In this document: in pieces, positions 52,204 through 61,400 of the stretch | Position numbering within the stretch: the first letter of the stretch is position 1 | Layout: each line of letters opens with the position of its first letter | From: Phytophthora colocasiae | Taxonomy: Eukaryota > Oomycota > Peronosporomycetes > Peronosporales > Peronosporaceae | Assembly: GCA_018806915.1 (NCBI GenBank) | Contig: JAGKQI010000069.1 | Coordinates: 682,001 to 746,000 of the forward strand | Length of the DNA: 64,000 nt | Reading direction: 5' to 3' | Translations under genes and position numbers: made by a program | The notes under the pieces: model-generated | What the model saw: only the letters and a program-made list of their open reading frames with translations | Database searches by the model: none | Told to the model about the DNA's origin: nothing

Positions 52204-53198
52204 CTATATGTACGGTTGTACCGCTTCAGTCGGAAGACCACTAAGTATTGACAGCAGCGATCCAGTAACACGACGAAGCCCTCCATCGACATCTTCTTCA
52301 TTAATATGCACCTTGTGGAACCTTGCCCCGCGAACGGTTAATTCCATAAAGTGCCAAGCCAAGAAGTTAGACACGATACCGTAGACTGGCTCTTGGAAGC
52401 TTGGATCTCTCTCGAGGTTTTCGATCAGCATGGCCTCCGTTCCAATGACCATCTGCGCGGTACCCTTGTCAAAGTTGTCTTTTTTACACTCAATCACCAT
52501 GATCTTGTGGCCTCTCTTGGTTACAAGGCGATCAACGCGACCGAATGAGTTGAGAACCTCAGACTTGAAAGATACCTCCCGTCGCAGCTCTACGTTGTCG
52601 GCAGCGTCGCACTCGCGAACAACAGCCTGCATAACCTCGTCAACCAGGACCACCTTCTCCGCCTCGTTCGATATCTCAAATGTTCTGATCCCGCTTGTAC
52701 GCAGCGTGTCGCGAACGGTCATGCGCAGCCGGTCAATTCCCTCATCTGAGAGCCCAGTTGGAGCAGGACAGAACAATGGAAGGTTGCCATTCTTGTCAAG
52801 GTAGACACGCTCGAGTTCGTCACGCCAGATAAAATCACCGAAAGCAGACCGGTGGGCGCGCTTCTTCCCCGTGACGTTTTCTTCGTGGCGATCTCGTCTG
52901 ACATCTTGCGGATGTTTGCAACACGACAGCTGTGAACGCGCAGCAGAAGCTGATCCTCAAGCTTCGGACTCTCTTCGTGTTCGTTCTGCTCTTCTTGATC
53001 GTCTTCGGCGTCTAATTCGTCTTCTGTGTTTTCGCCTTGCTCACAAGCGTCAGCCTCAGATGTTTCCTCGACCTGGTTGGCAAGACGGCTACGCGATGCA
53101 CTGGCGCGCACTTGTCTGATCCTTGCCGTGTACTCAGAGACTTTGACAAGCGTCTCCGCGTTGGGGAAAAGCGTGGGCCCGACGTCAGGCTGGGACAT
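52204..53198 (-). pseudogene. PD-(D/E)XK nuclease-like gene, one frameshift
   Basis: ATG at 53198 (MSQPDVGPTLFPN), acidic N-terminal half (EDELDAEDDQEEQNE), then a frame change near 52890 into HEENVTGKKRAHRSAFGDFI and on to LSDEGIDRLRMTVRDTLR, FGRVDRLVTKRGHKIMVIEC and KKDNFDKGTAQ, and LAWHFMELT. GRVD followed by VIECKK and Gln is the metal-binding pattern of the PD-(D/E)XK fold, seen in many restriction-like nucleases. It is convergent with the host gene on its left (30 bp gap). The frame change could be a sequencing error or a real lesion. Confidence 0.55.
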
Positions 53199-53433
53199 GG
53201 CGCGTGGCAGTTAAGCTGTCGATGTTATTGTAGCACGTGTCCAGCGTAAAAGAAAACTGCTAGAATTGCGTTGAATTGAATACGATTCAAAAAAAAATTG
53301 CGAACGTAATTACACATTGCATGTAGCTGTTATGTAACTTTACGACGGTTAGCAAAACGGGAATATGTTAGATAATTTGTCGAAGAGAAACAGCCAAACA
53401 AATTGTTATAAAATAATTGCTTTTTTTTTTTGC
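53199..53433. other. AT-rich intergenic stretch
   Basis: Contains A8 at about 53289 and T10 at about 53422; no gene seen. Probably holds the promoter of the PD-(D/E)XK-like gene and the 3' end of the next one. Confidence 0.5.
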
Positions 53434-54633
53434 TCAGATGCCCTGGCGGATTTGGCCCATGCCTGTGTCCACTGAAATCTCTCGTTCATACCAGATATGA
53501 GCTATCACGCGCATTTTAGCATATGTTTGGTTGGTACACTGAACGATCACCGACTTCGAGGCACCGTCTTCGCTCGTGAAGCGACGGCTGATATCGCAGG
53601 TGTAGTAACGATACATCGAGTTCCATAGCCGCTGGTTGAGTAAACCACTGCCCTGCTCTGGATTCAACCCTCCGTCTACACCCATTTGAACTACTTCGCA
53701 CTGGAAGCTCTCCCAGTCCATCTGGAGCCCAGATTGCCACATTCCGCCGACTTTGATTTGCAGGCCGCTGAGCGCTGCGAATGGCCCCGTCCCTGACGGC
53801 TCATGCGTTGTCACAGAAACCTCAGGAGCGGTTGACAAGTTGACTAGAGTGCCTGAGCCAGCTGTTGCACCGTTCCCTGGATCCCCAATGAGAATCGGAA
53901 TGAGAGTCACTCTCTTGGGGTTGACAATGCCTGGACTGATCGTCCCTGAGAACGACTGCAGCCGATCAATGTAGAAGCTGGTGACGAACCGCTCGAGATA
54001 GCGAATCGACTTAGTCTGAGTCAACGCGCGATCTACGTCGGGATTGGCCACGTAGTACGGCACGTAGCATCTGGCACTGACAAAAGGGACTGTGCAGCCG
54101 TTTACAGCGGTGCCGCATACATCTGCCGTAAACTGCCATGTGGATGCAGTGGCCCCAAAGACAGTACCAGTTGTTCCAAGCATGCCAGGGTGTGAATGGC
54201 CGTACAGAGCTGTCGCGGCGGTTACTCCGTTAATGGATCCACCTGCTCCGGTCGTAAAAACATAGCGCCCTGAATTGTAGTTCAAATAATTAAACCCTTT
54301 AAGGTTTTTGAGCGGCGGTAACTTCGCGCAGCAATCGCTGATGTCTTTGAGGCGGACTGTTGCCAAAGTCATGAGAGTGAAGACATCGTTTCCGACTGCG
54401 ACAGCGCCTTGAGTGTAGTTGACGCTTCCTTTGCCTAATAGCGGAGCATTTTTGATAATGCCGTTGAGGGTAGTTGTGGAGTCTTTTGAGTTCGAGGTGT
54501 TGTTAATGAATTGTGCACGAGATTTGAAGCCCGGGTTTGATTCAGTAGGTAGAGTGAAGCCAGTCACAGCGGATACGCTAGTAGCATGCGGCAAGTTATC
54601 GAGACTGGTGTACGTACTTGTTCCATCCGGCAT
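53434..54633 (-). CDS. Unidentified 399-aa beta-rich protein
   Basis: ATG at 54633 (MPDGTSTYTSLDNLPH), uninterrupted to the stop near 53434. Gly/Ser/Thr-rich, few charged residues, no signal peptide, no coiled coil. Patches: SVNYTQGAVAVGNDVFTLM, RYVFTTGAGGSINGV, YYVANPDVDRALTQTKSIRY, GTISPGIVNPKRVTLIPI, MQWQSG-type segment, KMRVIAHIWYEREISVDTG. The alternating hydrophobic pattern and composition recall jelly-roll capsid proteins of DNA viruses, so an endogenised viral gene is possible, but no diagnostic motif is seen. Its 5' flank is cut by A3's LTR 144 bp upstream. Confidence 0.5.
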   Translation of the reverse strand: MPDGTSTYTSLDNLPHATSVSAVTGFTLPTESNPGFKSRAQFINNTSNSKDSTTTLNGIIKNAPLLGKGSVNYTQGAVAVGNDVFTLMTLATVRLKDISDCCAKLPPLKNLKGFNYLNYNSGRYVFTTGAGGSINGVTAATALYGHSHPGMLGTTGTVFGATASTWQFTADVCGTAVNGCTVPFVSARCYVPYYVANPDVDRALTQTKSIRYLERFVTSFYIDRLQSFSGTISPGIVNPKRVTLIPILIGDPGNGATAGSGTLVNLSTAPEVSVTTHEPSGTGPFAALSGLQIKVGGMWQSGLQMDWESFQCEVVQMGVDGGLNPEQGSGLLNQRLWNSMYRYYTCDISRRFTSEDGASKSVIVQCTNQTYAKMRVIAHIWYEREISVDTGMGQIRQGI

Positions 54634-54776
54634 CTTGACCAAGGGACTCGGCGGACCTCGTCACAAGGACTTAAGCTCATATCAATCAATCACTACTGAA
54701 TTTGTATTCTACCAAATGACTTCCCTCCCCCTCGCAAGACAACCTCTGTGACGACCTTCTTCACAGCCGACGGTTC

Positions 54777-56104
54777 TGTGGTGAAGCGGACGAAAATTTT
54801 TCCCGGAGAGGCGATATCAGCCACGAACCCGAATAGAGTCGGAACGAGCGACAGGGGGGACCTGTGATCCCCAGATCTGGGTCGAATCAGACGAAGGTAC
54901 GATGGGTCCCACCGGGGAACAGGCAACGGAGACACCGGCGGAGGAGCAAGTAGAGCGGTGTTCGTGGGTGATCCGAATCCTGCCGCAGTGTTCGTGGGTG
55001 ATCCGAATCCTGCCGGAGGAAGAATGGGGAAATCAAGGATGTTTTCGCGCGATCAACGATGACGGGGTTCCAAGTGAGCACGATCGGCTTACCCTGGCGC
55101 CCCGAAGCCTCTAACAGCACGATCCTACTTCCCCGGGCGGCGACGAAGCGGGATCACGCAGGATCACGCAATGATCCTCTCCCGTATAAGTACGAGATCA
55201 GCTCCGGATCAAGGTCAGCCCCAGGCGCGACGCAGACTCTTCTGGTGGCCTGATCCGGATTCTTTGAAGGATTACCAAGCGGGATCAGGCAGCGATCAAG
55301 CCCCGATTAAGTGCGAGATCAAGCTTCGGTTAAGTGCGAGATCAAGCTTCGGTTAAGTACGGAATCGGCTCAAGATCAGGGTTAGGGGAACCAAGCTAGG
55401 GATCAGCTCTGTAGCCAGTGTCATGTGATCGTAGGATAGTAAATCAGGATGGGATTAGTAGGCATAGGAATAACCATAAACAGAATCGAATTTGCCCTGA
55501 ACCACTCAAGTGTCTTCGCTACGCCTGAAACCAGGAACCACATTGGCCCTACAAGCGTCAGAAAGGTAAGGATACGTGACCTAGTATAGCGGTTAAGTCT
55601 GGATAATATATTGGTCAGCTTTGCCCTATCTAGTGAACTATCCTTTAAGTGCATACATCGGATCGGAAGGAATTGGTTGTTTAGCCTAAGGATCCAGTCG
55701 AATCTCGCCCTCTCAAGACCCCCGCTATCGGAAGCGGAAAACAACGGAAAGGAAGGGACTGAATCCCAAACATTGGATTATTGGAAGACCTGGATCAAGA
55801 ACCAGGCACCCGGATCAAGGCTCGAGAACTCGCCTACGACCGGGATCACGTACTCAGAGGTGGAGTGAAGAACTTCCACGCTACCTCAGACCCCTGCGTC
55901 ACGCAAGACTTTTTTTTCGACCTACAAGACACCTTCAGAAGTCACCTGGAAGAGCGTAACCCGCCTACCGACGGGTACACAAGGTGAATACTACACACAG
56001 CTAGATCACGGATCATCGGGGGACCCCTCCGTTAGTCGGTGTCTGGGCGCAAGTGGTGATCGGGACCTGCCCTAACGAGATTTTGGCAGATCCGCTCCAC
56101 CACA
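54777..56104 (+). repeat. 5' LTR of A3 (LTR c)
   Basis: 1328 bp, TGTGGTGAAG ... CCACCACA, closely similar to LTR b. It carries a 21-bp tandem duplication near 54960-55005 (GTGTTCGTGGGTGATCCGAA twice) and the GAGATCAAGCTTCGGTTAAG repeat. No gene. Confidence 0.9.
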
Positions 56105-56878
56105 ATGGTGCGCGTGCCCGGATCTTCTGGTGACTTCGGATATCACCGTGAGTCCCAAGAAGATGTCAAGATTAAAGAAGAACAAGGGGAAGAAGTGCCT
56201 ACGAAGGTTGGATCGACGGAGGCATCGCTTAAAACGAAAAGATCCACAGATCAGCAGAGTTCTGGGAGGATCTCTACTGACAGGCACGAGGCAGACCTGG
56301 ATCGCAATCCAGATCTCGAAGAAAAACCTCGAATTCCTCCCAAGGCCCCGTCGAGGGCCATTGCGGATCTCGATGAGAATCGAGATCCCCACACGAGCGA
56401 TAAGGAATCAGCAAAGCTGAAACCTAATCTGCTCACCAAGTCCACTGTTGCCTCAAGATCGACCAAGAAAAAGAAGATCAAGAGCACCCGGACGAAATTG
56501 AAGGCTCCAGACTCAGAGCCAGAAGATGTGATCAACCCAGGATCAACGATCACCAAGGACGCGATCGAGCAGGCCTACTACAGGAAGAGGCTAAGCGAGA
56601 CCTTGCTTAACGATCCTGTTCTTACGATCATACAAGTCCGCCAGATCGGTAACCTCACCGGTTCAGTGTCGAAGCCCCGGACTAGCTCTGACCGCCTGAA
56701 CGCGATGAAGATCCTACTTGATCTGCTCCAAGAAGCTGGTTTGGTGGCTGGAGAGTTCGACCCAAACTCTCTATTTGACTTGGAACTGCAAGCGATTCAA
56801 TCTGCGACCCATGATCTATTCGATTCCCTCAAGATCTTGGTCGGCGAGCGCCCACTGACGCCCGACCCAGGCTATTAG
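56105..56878 (+). CDS. A3 ORF1, extra protein upstream of gag, 257 aa
   Basis: ATG at 56105 overlaps the PBS (MVRVPGSSGDF). Lys/Glu/Ser-rich first 150 residues (TKKKKIKSTRTKLK), then a more compact helical C-terminal part (AIEQAYYRKRLSETLLND, RLNAMKILLDLLQEAGL, LFDSLKILVG). TAG at 56876-56878. The same frame is open through 23 codons to the gag ATG. No clear similarity to B2 ORF1 beyond position and charge; function unknown. Confidence 0.7.
   Translation: MVRVPGSSGDFGYHRESQEDVKIKEEQGEEVPTKVGSTEASLKTKRSTDQQSSGRISTDRHEADLDRNPDLEEKPRIPPKAPSRAIADLDENRDPHTSDKESAKLKPNLLTKSTVASRSTKKKKIKSTRTKLKAPDSEPEDVINPGSTITKDAIEQAYYRKRLSETLLNDPVLTIIQVRQIGNLTGSVSKPRTSSDRLNAMKILLDLLQEAGLVAGEFDPNSLFDLELQAIQSATHDLFDSLKILVGERPLTPDPGY
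56106..56124 (+). other. Primer-binding site of A3
   Basis: TGGTGCGCGTGCCCGGATC, one base after the LTR; identical to B2. The preceding A plus the first two bases make the ATG of ORF1, so the start codon overlaps the PBS. Confidence 0.75.
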
Positions 56879-56947
56879 ACTGGGTCGTCATGCTACGCGT
56901 CAGCGACCTCGGAACCAGATTCCGACAGCCCGAGAAGGCTGCAACGC

Positions 56948-58435
56948 ATGTCGTTAGGCCCCTCCGGTGCCAAATTCCTGAAATCGCGTATGAAGAAACA
57001 AGATACACGATCGATGGCCACGAAACTGGAGGCTAAGACACCTGATCAGCAAGAAAATCGCCGGACCCGGACAGACCAGACCGCGCCGACGACTCATTCC
57101 ACGGGATCGAGCAACAAGCTGGACGACTACTTTCAAATGGCGATGGATCGTTTCTTAAAAGAACGGAATCTCGCGACACCCCGATCGCCGATCAAAGGGG
57201 AGTTGGATGTTGAAATGGAGTCCGTCACGGCCTCGGATCCGGACGCATGGGAATACGATCCGGACGATCTGGGCATACCAAGTTCCGGTGGACAGATGTC
57301 GAGCCGAGCCACGATCGCATCCGCGGCGATCGGTCAAGGAGGATCGTCGATGATCCAGCGGGTCCGGATCTCAGCGATCTCGGATCTGAAAGATTTTGCG
57401 GGTAAAGATCTGGACGAAGATCGCGCTCGGGCCTGGATCAGTAAAGTCAAGTCGGCGTTCCAGCGCGATCAGGCTACGGAAGAAGAAAAATGCCTCACGT
57501 TTGCAGATCTGATGGTGGGACCGGCAAAGAACTGGTACAGGCAGCTCAGTCGAACGACGAAAACCAAGTGGGCGGATCTGTTGGACAGTTTCCAGACCCA
57601 ATATTGTGGGTTGGGCATGTCGGTCGCGTGGCAATACTATCACGCTCGCAAGCGATCGGAAGAAACCCCTCTCGATTATCTCTACCGGCTCAACGTGGCG
57701 GCTTTACGTGCTAGACTGAAGATCAAGGATGGGAGCCCTAAGGCCCGCCGGGAACATGTAGACCACTACATCGAGACATTGGGAGATCCGGAGTTAGCTG
57801 ATCGGCTGACCCTACTCCGGCTGAGCGACGTCGATGAGCTGGAGGAAGTACTTCGTGCCCGGGAACGGGCGAAAAGCAGGCAGCGTAAATCTGCGTTCGG
57901 ATCGAAGTACAGACAAAAGGCACCGGCCAGTGCCCCGGCGGCACCCACCCGAGCGGTGGTACGGGCGATCCAAGCCCAAGATCCGAGCCCGAAATCAGCG
58001 GAAGTATCCGGATCGGACGGATCCGATTCTGAAGGCGATCTCCGGAGGATATATCTTGCCGCGTCGGAAGACAAGCAGATCGGTACTGGGGGCGTTCCCC
58101 ACCAACCGGATCAGTCGCGATCGCAGGCGAACGTGCAAGATCGAGGCCGGATCACGGATCGCAGGGGTACTTCAGATCATGATCGAGGTCGCTGTTCACA
58201 CTGTGGATCGCGGAAGCATACGGATCTGGATTGCTGGAGACGTCTAAACTGTGATAAGTGCGGGAAGAGGGGTCACCCAACGGATCGCTGTCTGTATACC
58301 TGCCGTGGTTGTGGGGAGATCCATGAAGCTGGAGAATGCCCCATGGAAGAATTTTACAACCAGATCCGCAAGTGGTACGATCCGACTCGATACGCTGGGT
58401 TGTTCCCCGAGAAGGTGGAGAAGATGTTAAACTAG
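56948..58435 (+). CDS. gag: A3 gag, 495 aa
   Basis: ATG MSLGPSGAKFLKSRMKK. Gag fold with DFAGKDLDEDRARAWISKVK, LTFADLMVGPAKNWYRQL, LLDSFQTQYC and ETPLDYLYRLNVAALRARL; linker; three zinc knuckles at about residues 413-465 (CSHCGSRKHTDLDC, CDKCGKRGHPTDRC, CRGCGEIHEAGEC). Ends VEKMLN then TAG, where the last codons form GTTAAAC. Intact, although pol in this copy is broken. Confidence 0.9.
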   Translation: MSLGPSGAKFLKSRMKKQDTRSMATKLEAKTPDQQENRRTRTDQTAPTTHSTGSSNKLDDYFQMAMDRFLKERNLATPRSPIKGELDVEMESVTASDPDAWEYDPDDLGIPSSGGQMSSRATIASAAIGQGGSSMIQRVRISAISDLKDFAGKDLDEDRARAWISKVKSAFQRDQATEEEKCLTFADLMVGPAKNWYRQLSRTTKTKWADLLDSFQTQYCGLGMSVAWQYYHARKRSEETPLDYLYRLNVAALRARLKIKDGSPKARREHVDHYIETLGDPELADRLTLLRLSDVDELEEVLRARERAKSRQRKSAFGSKYRQKAPASAPAAPTRAVVRAIQAQDPSPKSAEVSGSDGSDSEGDLRRIYLAASEDKQIGTGGVPHQPDQSRSQANVQDRGRITDRRGTSDHDRGRCSHCGSRKHTDLDCWRRLNCDKCGKRGHPTDRCLYTCRGCGEIHEAGECPMEEFYNQIRKWYDPTRYAGLFPEKVEKMLN

Positions 58436-58472
58436 GACGCTCGCCGGTTTGGAAACCGGTACGAGCCGAGCG
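58426..58472 (+). promoter_or_regulatory. Predicted -1 ribosomal frameshift signal, gag to pol (A3)
   Basis: GTTAAAC (58426-58432) directly before TAG. Two bases later CCGGTT-TGGA-AACCGG (58444-58459) is nested in CGCTCG (58438-58443) pairing with CGAGCG (58467-58472), or GCTCG with CGAGC (58462-58466). Pol is in the -1 frame, overlapping gag. Sequence of the stem differs from B2 but the shape is the same. Confidence 0.7.
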
Positions 58473-61400
58473 TTCTGAGTACTGCATCTATGCATATGTG
58501 AACAAGAAATCGAGAGATCAAGATAGGGAGAATTCGGATCTGCGCGGTAATAAATGTAAGTTGCATTCGTATACTGCTAAGATCGCGAGTCTTCCCCGGA
58601 TCGATGAGTTCTCGCGATCTGGTGCGGAAGTGGCCTTGGATCTCAAGGAAGGAGAATCCAGGGGGTACTGGAAATACCACGCACCAGGAAAATGGTTCCG
58701 CCAAGCCAAGATCGCAGGCAAGATCAATCATGAAAGAGCGATCTTGCTCCTGGACACTGGCGCCGAGGTATCCATCTTGGATACCGCCTTTGCTCGTAAG
58801 GTTGGGTGCCACTTTGACACTAGTCAGAGACAGGAATGTGTCGGGATCGGCGATAATGTGTACACCACCGAGGGAAGAACGAGGATCAAGATCACGCTTG
58901 CGGGATACTTGGTATACTTTTTCGATATTTGGATCGGGGACCTGTCCGGACAAGACGCCATCTTAGGTATGGATTTCATGATCCCGGCTGGGGTCCGGAT
59001 GGATCTTGCGAAGGGATCGATGTGCTTGCCTAACGAAGTGGGGATCCCACTTAGTGGTCGCAAGAGGTTATACGGGGAGAAGGTAAGATCAGTAAAATTG
59101 GAGGAAGATCTACATATCCCAGTTGGGGGATCTGAAGAGACCGCATCGAGAGTGAAATTATCGGCGACGGAGAAATTATGGGTGACCAGAGGCGACCGAT
59201 GGGTACCCACCGTGGTAAATGGACCCGGCCGAACTCGGTACTTAGTGATCACGAATTTGAGCGAGAAGATTTTACGACTGGATCACAGATTACATGTCGG
59301 GATGGTACTTGATCAAGAAAAAGTTCCTCGCTACCCCGGGTTTGTGTCGGTCGGGTCCCGGCGTTACATGGAGTGGCAGAATCTAGCTCTAGAAGCGACA
59401 GTGGACGCAAGACCAGAACCTCAGGAATCCGTAGGGATCCCCTTACCATCGGTCGAACGACCGACCTACATTACGCCGCGATCTATACTCCGCCGAGGTG
59501 GGGCAATCAAGACCGATCCTGATCCTGCACCAATATTGACATTGGAACCGCGATCACCGACCGATACGGCCGAAGTCAAGGTCGCATTCATCGATCCCCA
59601 ACCGGATCCCATGGATACCCCACCGATCACGATCAGTTCCGACAAGGCCCCGAGTGGCGAAGCTGGGGGCGGTGAGACTGAGACGAATGAGAGCTTGCCA
59701 GATCAGGCCCCAGATCGGACAGATCGGACATGCGAAGAAGAGATCGAGGTAAAAACAGAAAAACCAGATTTCAAAATCGAGATCCGACATGTATCCGACG
59801 CTGACGCCGGCCCCACGGTTGAAAGCACCCCGATCCTGACGGCCAAGGACGATAGACTCCGTGATCCATCAACGAACGAACCCGATCCGACATCTCCGGA
59901 AGGGATCGAGAACGCCGATCAGACCCACTTACACGAAAGCGGCGATTTTTCGGCCGAAGATCTAGCCGATAATCTCGCAGTAGTACCAGAAATCCAGATC
60001 TCCACCACTGAAGAAGTCAGGATTGAAGATCTACAAGTAGGAAATCCGGGATCGGCTACCCCGGAGGAGATCGAGAAACTTCGACATATTATTTGGAAGA
60101 AGCGACATCTCCTGATCGGGAAAGGAAACGCACTTCCTCCGGCGGCCAAGGGTGTTATATGCGATATCGACGTAGGTGATGCAAAGCCGATTGCACAACG
60201 AGTCCGAAAGGTGGCGCCACAGTTCCGCGAGAAAGTATCGGATCTTATCAAAGGACTCCTAGCTGCCAAGATCATTCGGCCATCGACATCGCCATGGGCG
60301 TCTCCGATCGTAGTGATCATCAAGAAGAACGGCGTAGACATCCGACTATGTATCGATTATCGGCTGGTGAACGGTCTCACGAGGCTGATGATCTACCCAA
60401 TGCCTCTGATCAATGACCTGTTAGAAGATCTTGACAAGGTTCTGTGGTATTGTTCATTAGACATGGCGAGTGGATTCTGGGTTGTATCAATGACCGATCG
60501 AGCTCGCGCGATCTCAGCTTTCATCACCCCGTTCGGCCTCTTCGAGTGGAATCGCATGCCGTTCGGGCTGAAGAACGCCCCTCAGATCTATCAACGTCTT
60601 GTGGACAACGCCCTATTGGATTTTTGAAGATATCCCAGTCAGGGAATACGGAAGACTCTGCAGATGTGTTTGAATCAGGGATCCCGGAAGATCCTGGTCG
60701 CCCGTCGGTTCTAGGACGGAGATCATACATCGACGATATCTTGATCACGGCTGGAACATGGGATCAAATGTGCGATCGGGTGGAAGACCTATTGGAGGCC
60801 TGTGATAAGTGGAATCTCTCGATCAGTGTGGCGAAGAGCTTCTGGGGCATGGATAAGGTGGAATATCTCGGACACAAAGTGTCGGTCGACGGATTGGAGG
60901 CAAACCCGAAAGACCTGAAGTCTCTGACGGATCTACCATTCCCTGGATCGCTCCGATCCATGCAATCGTTCCTGGGAAGTTTGAATTACTATAGTCGGTT
61001 CATCGAGGATTATGCGATCTATGCATCGGTCCTATATGAACTACGTGAGGTGGAGTTCGCAGAACTGAAGAAGCGACCCGATCTACGAAAGATCATGGAT
61101 AGTACGGACCCGAGCACTCGAGATCCCGTTGCGCTTAAGTCGAATCAGGATGGATCACCAGACACCTCGACTCAAAAGGGGGATAGTACACCGGATCCCG
61201 ACTTGGGGGCGATGCCCCCCCCCCCCCCTGTTCAAGCGAGGTCGAAGCCAATCTGGCCCAAAAAGCTGGCGACGAGAGGTGGGGTAGGGCACACAGGGCG
61301 TTTACAGCCTTGAAAACCAAGATCGCGTCGACCCCGATCCTTCGTCACTTCGACATGACGAAGTTACCCGTGGTGATCGTGTATGCTAGTGACTGGGCGA

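Noticed and set aside
61215..61228. Run of 14 C in A3 pol as a programmed slip site
   Set aside because: Absent from A2, in a variable linker, and other lesions are present; a mutation or sequencing artefact is simpler.
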